Positions 1 to 5,916 of a stretch of DNA of 9,609 nucleotides are shown here, piece by piece. This stretch comes from Verrucomicrobiales bacterium. Its GTDB lineage: Bacteria; Verrucomicrobiota; Verrucomicrobiia; Methylacidiphilales; JAAUTS01. The DNA lies in contig JAITHY010000138.1 in assembly GCA_031279715.1 (NCBI GenBank), positions 1 through 9,609 of the forward strand. Reading direction: 5' to 3'. The notes under the pieces are model-generated. The model was given only the letters and a program-made list of their open reading frames with translations, searched no databases and was not told the origin of the DNA. The translations under genes were made by a program, and so were the position numbers. Numbering within the stretch: position 1 is the stretch's first letter; every line of letters begins with the position of its first letter.

Positions 1-300
1 GGTAAAATTACCGTAACCCAAATGCAATCCGCGCCCCGCCACCCCACCGGCGTTGCTGCCAGTGGTGTAATTAGCGGTAAAATAAATGAACGCCGGGTTG
101 CCGGGATTAACCCCGCCCGAATCAATAAACGTATCATTGATAATTCCGCCGACCCAGTTGCCCGCCTCATTATACGTGGTTGTCGAGCTTAGAGTTGTGT
201 TGGCCGGCAACTCCACATTCCACTGCGCGTTAACCTGGCTGACCGTCAGCGCCGCCGCGCTCATGGCCACGCTGAACATCACTGCTATTTTTTTACACAT
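1..300 (-). CDS. Secreted autotransporter-repeat-like protein, 5' part only
   Basis: The first 100 codons of a longer protein are visible; the rest lies off the left edge. The start MCKKIAVMFSVAMSAAALTV followed by SQVNAQW is a typical Sec signal peptide: lysines at residues 3-4, a hydrophobic stretch at about 5-19, and a likely signal peptidase I cut after VNA (residue 25). The mature part begins QWNVELPANTT and contains NWVGGIINDTF, rich in Gly, Asn, Thr and aromatic residues. This style is common in the large secreted 'autotransporter-associated beta strand' and PEP-CTERM-type proteins of Verrucomicrobiota and Planctomycetota; the family assignment is my inference from style. The ATG at 298-300 is preceded by AAGGAG, the clearest ribosome site in the window. 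The substrate and final location, cell surface or exported, cannot be told from this fragment. Confidence 0.7.
   Translation of the reverse strand, partial: MCKKIAVMFSVAMSAAALTVSQVNAQWNVELPANTTLSSTTTYNEAGNWVGGIINDTFIDSGGVNPGNPAFIYFTANYTTGSNAGGVAGRGLHLGYGNFT
238..250. repeat. Perfect copy of the dispersed GCTGAC-GTCAGC palindrome
   Basis: GCTGACCGTCAGC is a perfect inverted repeat with 6-base arms around one central base. It lies inside the signal-peptide region of the secreted protein, where on the minus strand it encodes LTVS. It is one of three perfect 13-base copies; the others are at 8482-8494 and 9318-9330. Confidence 0.85.
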
Positions 301-305
301 AACAT

Positions 306-311
306 CTCCTT
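306..311 (-). promoter_or_regulatory. Strong Shine-Dalgarno site of the secreted-protein gene
   Basis: On the minus strand AAGGAG lies 5 bases before the ATG at 300, near ideal spacing. It decides the start of this gene and stands out because the other starts in the window have weak or no ribosome sites. Confidence 0.75.
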
Positions 312-399
312 GGTTGATTTTTCAAAAACAGAAAAAGCACCGCTGACGGTGAAATAGGATTGAATTTTTAGAAAAATGTGCCTCAGCGCAACGTTAGTT

Positions 400-423
400 C
401 CGCGAGTCCGCGAGTCCGCGAGT
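400..423. repeat. Tandem repeat, 3 copies of CCGCGAGT
   Basis: Three exact, contiguous 8-base units (400-407, 408-415, 416-423) lie in the intergenic region. Such a tract can change copy number by replication slippage. It lies about 100 bases upstream of the minus-strand start, so copy-number changes could shift promoter spacing. That effect is speculation. Confidence 0.85.
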
Positions 424-441
424 CTAATATGGCTAATATGA
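424..441. repeat. Tandem repeat, 2 copies of CTAATATGR
   Basis: Two adjacent 9-base units, CTAATATGG (424-432) and CTAATATGA (433-441), differ at the last base only. They directly abut the triple 8-base repeat. Paired 9-base units could be operator half-sites or slippage products; nothing seen here decides between these. Confidence 0.65.
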
Positions 442-629
442 CCCAAAGTAATCATATCTTGTGTGCTCATATTTAAACTTAATGGCAATGATGTCAAGTA
501 TATTTTTTATGTGAGCCTCAGCGGTGTTGCGGCATGACATGAATTTTGCTTTTTTCCCAAAAAACAGTCGAGTCCATTGACTTTTCCGGCAATCGGGCAC
601 ATGCTCTTCCACTCAATCTTATGCAAATC

Positions 630-1157
630 ATGCACAGCGCAAAAGAACGGTTGCGGACAGCTGTCCGCGACATCATGGATTTCCCCAAGACGGGTGTCGT
701 GTTCAAGGACATCACACCCATCATCGAGAACGGACTGTTATTCCGGCTGACGGTGACGGTGTTTGCCGACCATTACAAACGCAAAAACATTGAGCAAATC
801 GTCGCCATTGACGCGCGCGGTTTTTTGTTCGGCAGCGCGCTGGCCTATGTGCTGGGCACCGGCATTTCCGTGGTGCGAAAAAAAGGCAAGCTGCCGTTCA
901 AGACCATCTCCACTTCCTACGACTTGGAATACGGCGCCAGCACGATGGAAATGCACGTTGACTCAATCAAACCGGGGCAGCGCGTGCTGGTCATTGACGA
1001 TGTGCTGGCCACCGGCGGCACGGCAAAGGCGGCGATTGATCTGGTGCGTCAACTCGGCGGACAGGTGGTGGAATCGGCGTTTTTGATGGAATTGGCATTT
1101 CTCAACGGCAAGGAAAAGATTGCGCCAACGCCGTGTTTCTCGATAATCCAATACTAA
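630..1157 (+). CDS. apt: Adenine phosphoribosyltransferase
   Basis: This cytoplasmic purine-salvage enzyme makes AMP and diphosphate from adenine and PRPP. With the chosen ATG the protein has 175 residues, usual for the family. Family landmarks are all present: DFPKTGVVFKDITP near the N-terminus, VAIDARGFLFG in the middle, RKKGKLPFKTIS, YDLEYG, the PRPP-binding signature VLVIDDVLATGGTA, and the C-terminal FLMELAFLNGKEKI...FSIIQY. The start at 630 puts 16 residues before DFPK, as in E. coli Apt; the ATG at 621 is equally possible and adds three residues. Neither has a clear ribosome site. A copy of the dispersed motif at 746-761 encodes LTVTV where relatives have unrelated residues, without changing the length. 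The stop is one base from the next start, so it is probably cotranscribed with the downstream gene. Confidence 0.95.
   Translation: MHSAKERLRTAVRDIMDFPKTGVVFKDITPIIENGLLFRLTVTVFADHYKRKNIEQIVAIDARGFLFGSALAYVLGTGISVVRKKGKLPFKTISTSYDLEYGASTMEMHVDSIKPGQRVLVIDDVLATGGTAKAAIDLVRQLGGQVVESAFLMELAFLNGKEKIAPTPCFSIIQY
746..761. repeat. Extended copy of the dispersed motif inside apt
   Basis: GCTGACGGTGACGGTG is an extended form of the dispersed word, with GACGGT used twice in tandem. In the apt frame it encodes the LTVTV segment. Confidence 0.7.
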
Positions 1158-1158
1158 C

Positions 1159-1683
1159 ATGAAATCATTGCTTCACCTATTGCTCATGGTCAGCGGCGCG
1201 AGTATGCTCGCCGCCGGGGAACCAACCACTGACCGCGTGTTTCAAGATTACGCGCCGGAATATTTGGAAATCCGCGCGGTCAGCGTGCAAACCGCCGCTG
1301 ACACCGGCTGGTTCAACAACGGCAAGAGCCGCGTGAAAATCCAGGCGGAGGTGACACAAGTTTACCGCAGCGCGTCGGGCTTGCGGACTGGGCAAAAAAT
1401 CCAGATTGATTTCGACCGGAAAAATTCAACCGGCTTCGGTGACACCCAGCCGACGGTGCCCGCCGAGGGCGCGGTGACAACGGCGTTTTTGCGGAAAGCC
1501 GGGGCAATTTACCTCCCGGCGGCGCGGCAATACACATTCGCCCCGCTGTCACAACAACAATTGAACCAACTCAACCCACGCCGCAATCCGGCGACCTCCG
1601 CCACAACGTCAGCGCCGACCCCTCCCGCTGACACTGACCTTCAGCCCCACTCCGAAGACGGCGAAGCGCTGCCTAGCAGATAA
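1159..1683 (+). CDS. Predicted exported protein of unknown function
   Basis: A 174-residue protein I do not recognise. The N-terminus MKSLLHLLLMVSGASMLAAG is a signal peptide (Lys 2, hydrophobic core at 4-18, likely cut after LAA or LAAG). There is no lipobox cysteine, so it is probably periplasmic or secreted. Residues about 35-125 look like a small beta-rich domain (EYLEIRAVSV, SRVKIQAEVTQVYRS, GQKIQIDFDR, VTTAFLRKAG, QYTFAPLS). Such a layout resembles domains measuring 'influence on' another quantity rather than enzymes, but no family is claimed. The tail from about 135 is rich in Pro, Thr, Ser and Ala and looks disordered. The start lies one base after the apt stop, suggesting cotranscription. 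Its 3' end overlaps the convergent lipid kinase gene by 11 bases. Confidence 0.75.
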   Translation: MKSLLHLLLMVSGASMLAAGEPTTDRVFQDYAPEYLEIRAVSVQTAADTGWFNNGKSRVKIQAEVTQVYRSASGLRTGQKIQIDFDRKNSTGFGDTQPTVPAEGAVTTAFLRKAGAIYLPAARQYTFAPLSQQQLNQLNPRRNPATSATTSAPTPPADTDLQPHSEDGEALPSR

Positions 1684-2533
1684 CGCGCAACTTCTCCCCG
1701 CTGACGTTGAACCGCACGGGCGCGACACCCGCCAGTTCACCATCGACTTCCATCGGCACCTCACGGTCAGCGGTGACGGTCAGCGCGCGCGCCTGGAAAT
1801 ATTCGATGTCCTCAAACTTGGTATGCGTCCCGCACAAAATACCCTGAAAATAATGCAGCAAATCCATGTGCGAACGTCTCTTGAACAGGCAGACCTCCAG
1901 CAAGCCGTCATCCAATTTCGCGCCGGGGAAAATCGTAAACGGGCCGCCGTAATAACGTCCGTTGCCGATGAGCACGAACGAACCCTCCTCCACCCTGCCC
2001 TCCGGCGTCGTCACCGTCAGCGTAGGCGGCGTGCGGACGGCGACCTGCAGGACGGACAGGAAATAACTCAACACACCGATTTTTTTCTTCACGCCAAAAT
2101 CCGTCGCCTGCACCGCCTCGGCGTCAAAACCGACTCCCGCCAACTGGATGAAATAATGCTCGTTCGCCCGCGCCAAATCAACCTCCCTCACCCGTCCGCT
2201 GACGATGACGTCCGCCGCCGCCTCAAGGTCGGCGGGCAGACCCAGTTCCAGCGCAAACACATTCGCCGTGCCCAACGGCAAAATCCCCAGCGCCGCACCC
2301 GTCCCCGCGATACCGTTGACCACCTCGTTCACCGTGCCGTCGCCTCCGACCGCGACCACCTTGCCGCAGCCACGGTCAGCGGCGGCGCGGGCCAGTTCAC
2401 GGGCATGACCGACGGCGCCGGTCTGATGAAACTCAGCGCCGGGAAAACGCCGCCGGATTTTGTCCGCCGATTTTTTCGCGCGTTCTCCCTTGGCAGTTGG
2501 ATTGAATATGATAGAAATATTGGCTTGGCTCAT
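1673..2533 (-). CDS. Diacylglycerol/lipid kinase family protein (YegS/DgkB-like)
   Basis: A 286-residue member of the DAGK catalytic-domain family, which phosphorylates diacylglycerol or related lipids with ATP at the inner face of the membrane. Visible signatures: FNPTAKG at residues 10-16, the nucleotide-binding GGDGT at 63-67 followed by VNEVVNGI, GILPLGTANVFA at 83-94, GVGFDAEA at 133-140, KLDDGLLEV at 206-214 (family catalytic Asp region), and MEVDGE at 261-266 near the C-terminus. Length and motif order are normal, so it should be active. The actual lipid cannot be told from sequence; recycling of diacylglycerol to phosphatidic acid is the usual role. Two copies of the dispersed motif encode LTVT (residues 171-174 and 251-254). 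It is alone on its strand: convergent with the exported-protein gene and head to head with the AsmA-like gene. Confidence 0.9.
   Translation of the reverse strand: MSQANISIIFNPTAKGERAKKSADKIRRRFPGAEFHQTGAVGHARELARAAADRGCGKVVAVGGDGTVNEVVNGIAGTGAALGILPLGTANVFALELGLPADLEAAADVIVSGRVREVDLARANEHYFIQLAGVGFDAEAVQATDFGVKKKIGVLSYFLSVLQVAVRTPPTLTVTTPEGRVEEGSFVLIGNGRYYGGPFTIFPGAKLDDGLLEVCLFKRRSHMDLLHYFQGILCGTHTKFEDIEYFQARALTVTADREVPMEVDGELAGVAPVRFNVSGEKLRVIC
1761..1785. repeat. Two dispersed-motif copies in tandem inside the lipid kinase gene
   Basis: TCACGGTCAGCG (1761-1772) is followed directly by GTGACGGTCAGCG (1773-1785), so GTCAGC recurs with a 13-base period at 1766 and 1779. This is one of the densest sites in the window; on the coding (minus) strand it encodes the RALTVTAD segment. 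Confidence 0.75.
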
Positions 2534-3835
2534 TGGCTTAAAAAATCGTTGCCGATTGTCGCGCTTGGCTTGCTGGTCATGTGCGGCGCCGGCATATTTT
2601 CCGGACAGTTATACCTGAACCGTCCCGCAATGACAGAAAAAATCCGCGCCGTCTTCTCAAAAAAATTCGGCGGCGAACTGACGTTTCAACGCATCCGCCT
2701 CAACATCCTCAGCGGGCTGACAGTGCAGGACCTGCGCCTCGCCGCGCCCGACGCCGGGGACAGTCCGTTCCTGACTCTGCGGCGGGCGGACGTGCGCTAC
2801 TCGCCGCTGGCGTTGCTGCGAAAAAAAATCAAGGTGACGCGCGTGGATCTGCAACAAGCGCGCCTGAATTTCGCGCACCAGGGCGACCGCTGGGTGTTGC
2901 CGCAACCGCAAGCCAATTTCATCAAGCAGGCGCTGACGCTGAGCACCGGACACAACACGTTTGTGATTATGCTGGACGACCTCAACCTGCACGACGCCAC
3001 CGTCAGCGTGCATTCCAGCGCCGCCAGCCAGTTATTGTTCACCGCCAGCGGCATTGACCTGAGCGGACAGTTGCTCGTGCGCGACAATCAGGGCGTGGCG
3101 CAAGGCGCGCTGTCCGTCCGCGAATTGAAAATCGGCGAGACGCTGACGCTCGGCGAGGTGCGCGCCGACCTTGCTTACGCTGACGATGAGCTGACGTTCA
3201 CCAAGTTGCGCGGGCAGGCCTACGGCGGCGCGGCGGAGGGCACCATCGTCATCCCGACCTCGCGGGAAAAAGACAACCCGCATTACGGCGTATGGCTGCA
3301 TTTCAGCGGTGTCGATTTTCCCGCGCTGATCAAGAGCTTCAACGCCGACCCCGAACTCATCCACGCCAAGGTCGACGTTTATTGCGACTTGTGGGGCGAC
3401 ATCCATCATCCCGGCTTGCTGCAAGGGAAGGGCTGGTTTGAGTCGCGTCAGGCGCGCCTGACGGGTTTCAAGGTGCTGGATATCATCGGCAATTTGCTCA
3501 ACCGCCCCGATTTGCGCGACACGCGCTTTGACACCGTCAGCGGCTCGTTCAAAATCACCAACGACCAGTTGTCGTTCTACTCGCTGGAAATTATTTCGCC
3601 CGACTTGAAAATAAGCGCCGCGGGCAACATCAAATACGACGGCACCATCGACTTCGACGTATTGCTGACGGTGAACCCCGCGCTAACCGCGCAACTGCCG
3701 AAAACCGTCGCGGAACAATTCAGCACCCAACCGGATGGCAACCAATCCATCGCCTTCAAAACCAGCGGCTTCCCCGATTCCCCGATTTGCAACCTCGCCG
3801 ACAAACTCTACGGCAAGCCGCCCGAAGCGCCGTAA
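2525..3835 (+). CDS. AsmA-like membrane-anchored protein
   Basis: About 436 residues if translation starts at the TTG at 2525. The N-terminus has two lysines (6-7) and one membrane span (about 9-31, LPIVALGLLVMCGAG onward), followed by a large periplasmic part. Early on, LTVQDLRLA, FLTLRRADVRYSPLALLRKKIKV and RVDLQQARL match the usual AsmA-type N-terminal pattern. The C-terminal part (GKGWFESRQARLTGFKVLDI, FDTVSGSFKITNDQLSFYSL, ISAAGNIKYDGTIDFDV) matches the AsmA-like C-terminal repeat domain. Family members are thought to help move or sort phospholipids between membranes or to limit outer-membrane protein assembly. The start is uncertain: the ATG at 2579 would cut the membrane span in two, so I prefer an upstream start. 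The same frame stays open far upstream only as a shadow of the lipid kinase gene. The pairing with a lipid kinase suggests a shared envelope-lipid theme. Confidence 0.8.
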   Translation: MAHWLKKSLPIVALGLLVMCGAGIFSGQLYLNRPAMTEKIRAVFSKKFGGELTFQRIRLNILSGLTVQDLRLAAPDAGDSPFLTLRRADVRYSPLALLRKKIKVTRVDLQQARLNFAHQGDRWVLPQPQANFIKQALTLSTGHNTFVIMLDDLNLHDATVSVHSSAASQLLFTASGIDLSGQLLVRDNQGVAQGALSVRELKIGETLTLGEVRADLAYADDELTFTKLRGQAYGGAAEGTIVIPTSREKDNPHYGVWLHFSGVDFPALIKSFNADPELIHAKVDVYCDLWGDIHHPGLLQGKGWFESRQARLTGFKVLDIIGNLLNRPDLRDTRFDTVSGSFKITNDQLSFYSLEIISPDLKISAAGNIKYDGTIDFDVLLTVNPALTAQLPKTVAEQFSTQPDGNQSIAFKTSGFPDSPICNLADKLYGKPPEAP

Positions 3836-3852
3836 TTAAGAGAACCTCCGCC

Positions 3853-3875
3853 CGCTGACGCGGTGACGGTCAGCG
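3853..3875. repeat. Hairpin-forming copy of the dispersed motif upstream of gltX
   Basis: Arms CGCTGAC (3853-3859) and GTCAGCG (3869-3875) pair around a 9-base loop, GCGGTGACG. The site follows the AsmA-like stop codon by 18 bases and carries no T-run, so it is not a standard terminator. It is the longest intergenic version of the dispersed motif, containing both outer arms and the central GGTGACGG. Confidence 0.8.
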
Positions 3876-3962
3876 CGATGGCAGGGATGAAAACGTTTTT
3901 CACGGGGAATGCAAGGCCGCCGCGCGGATTATCGAAACAAATTTTGGCACGGAGAATTAAAT

Positions 3963-3991
3963 TTGCTTTTGGCCGGAGGCTGGTCTTTAAT
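3963..3991 (+). promoter_or_regulatory. Possible sigma70-type promoter of gltX
   Basis: TTGCTT (3963-3968), a 17-base spacer, and TTTAAT (3986-3991, five of six consensus bases). The -10 box ends 9 bases before the gltX ATG, so the transcript would have almost no leader. The -35 box is weak. Confidence 0.35.
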
Positions 3992-4000
3992 GCTTCGCTT

Positions 4001-5335
4001 ATGAGTGAGGTTCGAGTTCGTTTTGCCCCGTCGCCTACGGGGTTGTTACATGTCGGCGGGGCGCGCACGGCGTTGTTTAATTGGTTGTTTGCGCGGCATT
4101 TTGGCGGAAAGATGATTCTCAGAATCGAGGACACTGACACGGCGCGCAATACGCCGGAAGCGGTGGCGATTATTTTCAAAGGCTTGCGCTGGCTGGGACT
4201 GGAGTGGGACGAGGGGGCGCAAGAAGGCGGCGGCAACCTCGGCGATTACGGGCCGTATTATCAAAGTCAGCGGTCGGCTGTTTACCAGCAATATGTGACG
4301 CAACTGCTGGCGGCGGACCGGGCTTACCGCGAGGCTGACGGCGCAATCCGCTTTCGGATGCCAAAAACGCCGGGCGTGGTGAATGATTTAATTTGCGGCA
4401 AGATCACCTTCGACCGCACGACGGAGCCGGACCCGACCATTGTTCGCAAGGACGGCACGCCAGTGTTTCATTTCGTGAATGTGGTGGACGATTTGGAAAT
4501 GCGCATCACACATGTCATTCGCGGCGAGGACCATTTGTCGAACACGCACAAACACATCGCCCTCTTTGAGGCGCTCGGCGCGCCGCCGCCACGCTACGCG
4601 CACATTCCGCTGATACTCAACCCCGGAGGCTCGAAAATGTCAAAACGCGACGAGGGCGCGTCCATCGGCGAATACATCGCGCAAGGTTATCTGCCGGCGG
4701 CGGTGCGGAATTATTTGTGCCTGCTTGGCTGGTCGCCGAAGGACAACCGCGAGGTCATCAACATCAGCGAGGTAATTGAAAAATTCGACCTGCCGCAAAT
4801 CAACCGCGGCAACGCGCGTTTCGACATCAACAAATTGTACTGGATCAACGGGGAGCATTGGAAGTCGCTGACCGTCACCGAATATCACCAGTACGCGCGG
4901 GATTATTTGACGCATCGCGGGGTGAATACCGCCGCTGTGGACGAGACTTATCTGACGGGAGTGCTGGATATTGTGCGGGAAAAAATCAAGCTCGGACGCG
5001 ACTTGCCCGACTGGGTGGAGCCGTTTTTCAACGAGGAATTCGCTTACGATGAGAAGTCGCTGACGGTGACGTTGAAGGAACCGGCGGCAAAGTCCCGGAT
5101 TGAAAAACTCAGCGCCGCGTTCATGACGGTCAGCGAGTGGACGGCGGCAAAATTGGAGGAGACGCTGAAATCGCTCGCCGCCGCTGACGGCGTAAAAGTC
5201 GGCGCGTACGTGCATCCGTGCCGCGCGGGCGTGGCGGGGCGGGCGGTGGGACCGTCCCTGTATCACATGCTGGAGGTCATGGGCAAAGAACGCGCGCTGG
5301 CGCGCTTGCGGCGGACGCTGACGGTGATCTTTTAA
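4001..5335 (+). CDS. gltX: Glutamyl-tRNA synthetase, lacking the zinc-binding insertion
   Basis: This cytoplasmic class I synthetase charges tRNA-Glu with glutamate. The chosen ATG gives 444 residues starting MSEVRVRFAPSPTG; the frame is open further upstream, but that part is unlike the family. Landmarks: the HIGH-type motif HVGG at 17-20, RIEDTD at 41-46, VIRGEDHLSNT at 172-182, and the KMSKS-type loop KMSKR at 212-216, then the C-terminal anticodon-binding helical part ending GKERALARLRR. Relatives usually have 465-490 residues. The shortfall is mainly at residues 107-120, where AYR runs straight into EADGAIRFRMP; bacterial relatives carry about 35 residues here, including the zinc-binding cysteine cluster. 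Copies of the dispersed motif encode LTVT or MTVS at 290-293, 354-357 and 375-378, and LTV sits at the C-terminus. Both catalytic motifs are intact, so I expect a working enzyme. Confidence 0.95.
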   Translation: MSEVRVRFAPSPTGLLHVGGARTALFNWLFARHFGGKMILRIEDTDTARNTPEAVAIIFKGLRWLGLEWDEGAQEGGGNLGDYGPYYQSQRSAVYQQYVTQLLAADRAYREADGAIRFRMPKTPGVVNDLICGKITFDRTTEPDPTIVRKDGTPVFHFVNVVDDLEMRITHVIRGEDHLSNTHKHIALFEALGAPPPRYAHIPLILNPGGSKMSKRDEGASIGEYIAQGYLPAAVRNYLCLLGWSPKDNREVINISEVIEKFDLPQINRGNARFDINKLYWINGEHWKSLTVTEYHQYARDYLTHRGVNTAAVDETYLTGVLDIVREKIKLGRDLPDWVEPFFNEEFAYDEKSLTVTLKEPAAKSRIEKLSAAFMTVSEWTAAKLEETLKSLAAADGVKVGAYVHPCRAGVAGRAVGPSLYHMLEVMGKERALARLRRTLTVIF

Positions 5336-5355
5336 CCTGTCCGTCAAATTGAATA

Positions 5356-5385
5356 TTGGCAATCTCACCGCCAGCGTGCTAAATT
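5356..5385 (+). promoter_or_regulatory. Possible promoter of the Fur-family gene
   Basis: TTGGCA (5356-5361, five of six consensus bases), an 18-base spacer, then TAAATT (5380-5385). The -10 box ends 7 bases before the ATG at 5393, which would give a leaderless transcript. No ribosome site is visible before the ATG, consistent with this. Confidence 0.4.
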
Positions 5386-5392
5386 TCCCCGC

Positions 5393-5857
5393 ATGACCAA
5401 ACCGGACGTTAAGGAACAAATCATCGACTTCATGGCAAACCAGGGGATGCGCATCACGGTACAACGTCAGGCGATTGTCGAGGCGGCGTTTAATACGGAG
5501 GAGCATTACACGGCGGAAAATTTGCTGGAACGCGCCCGTAAAATCGACCAGTCCGTGTCCCGCGCCACGGTGTATCGCACACTGCCGGTATTGGTGAAAA
5601 CAGGCTTGCTCCGCGAATTGGACCTGGGCAAAAACGAAATGTATTACGACCCGAATTACGCCAGCCATCCCAATCACAACCACATCATCTGCACCGACTG
5701 CGATAAAATCGTGGAGTTCGATGATTATTGCCTGGACGTGCGCGAGAGCTTCATCGCCAACAACCTCGGCTTCCGCCCCGTCACGGTCAAACTCCGCATT
5801 GAAGCCACCTGCACGCAATTCGCCAAAACCGGCGCCTGTTCCCGCAAAAATTCTTAA
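5393..5857 (+). CDS. Fur-family metal-responsive transcriptional regulator
   Basis: A 154-residue cytoplasmic DNA-binding protein of the ferric/zinc uptake regulator family. The N-terminal winged helix includes GMRITVQRQAIVEAA (18-32), HYTAENLL (38-45) and the recognition segment SRATVYRTLPVL (56-67). The dimerisation and metal domain has YYDPNYASHPNHNHIICTDC, with histidines at 92, 95 and 97, the C100-x2-C103 zinc motif, then KIVEFDD. The second cysteine pair is C140 and C149, wider apart than the CxxC or Cx4C of the best-known members, although C-x8-C forms may exist in some lineages. The general fold is clear, but Fur, Zur and PerR cannot be told apart here, so I give no symbol. The gene lies 57 bases after gltX and may have its own leaderless promoter. 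No Fur-box-like inverted repeat is evident around it. Confidence 0.92.
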   Translation: MTKPDVKEQIIDFMANQGMRITVQRQAIVEAAFNTEEHYTAENLLERARKIDQSVSRATVYRTLPVLVKTGLLRELDLGKNEMYYDPNYASHPNHNHIICTDCDKIVEFDDYCLDVRESFIANNLGFRPVTVKLRIEATCTQFAKTGACSRKNS

Positions 5858-5873
5858 ATTAAAAAGAAAAAAG

Positions 5874-5902
5874 TTGACGTCCGGAGCTTCCGTCGGTAGT
5901 AT
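5874..5902 (+). promoter_or_regulatory. Sigma70-type promoter of rpsO
   Basis: TTGACG (5874-5879, five of six), exactly 17 bases, then TAGTAT (5897-5902, four of six). It sits in the 59-base gap after the Fur-family gene, within an A-rich upstream stretch (5857-5872) that could act as an UP element. Transcription should begin near 5908-5910, leaving a leader of under 10 bases before the rpsO ATG. Confidence 0.7.
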
Positions 5903-5916
5903 TCCCGACTCACATT

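Larger units (their letters stand above)
301..629. other. Divergent intergenic region between the secreted-protein gene and apt
   Basis: About 330 bases with no convincing gene. It separates two divergent genes and should carry promoters for both. Visible content: the minus-strand ribosome site at 306-311, a copy of the dispersed motif (CGCTGACGGTGA) at 341-352, an 8-base unit repeated three times at 400-423, a 9-base unit repeated twice at 424-441, and an A+T-rich stretch at about 455-515. TTGACT at 577-582 could be a -35 box for apt, but the matching -10 (CATGCT, 600-605) is poor. An in-frame extension of apt back to a TTG at 546 is open, but is low quality and unlike the family N-terminus. 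Confidence 0.5.

Noticed and set aside
400..441. CRISPR array
   Set aside because: Units of 8-9 bases with no spacers are simple tandem repeats, and no cas gene is present.
1823..2524. A long plus-strand open frame in front of the AsmA-like gene
   Set aside because: It runs antisense through the well-supported lipid kinase gene, is rich in Arg/Gln/His as antisense frames of G+C-rich genes are, and shows no domain.
3853..3875. REP element mobilised by a RAYT transposase
   Set aside because: REPs are usually intergenic and carry a conserved GTAG-type head; this motif lies mostly inside genes, replaces rather than inserts, and no transposase is visible.
3853..3875. Terminator of the AsmA-like gene
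   Set aside because: The stem is only 7 base pairs with a 9-base loop and no T-run follows.
3863..4000. 46-residue N-terminal extension of GltX
   Set aside because: The family starts close to RVRFAPSPTG; the extension contains the intergenic motif hairpin and a possible promoter and has no recognisable sequence.
4640..5818. A 392-residue open frame on the minus strand
   Set aside because: It runs antisense through gltX and the Fur-family gene, with composition typical of a shadow frame and no recognisable motif.
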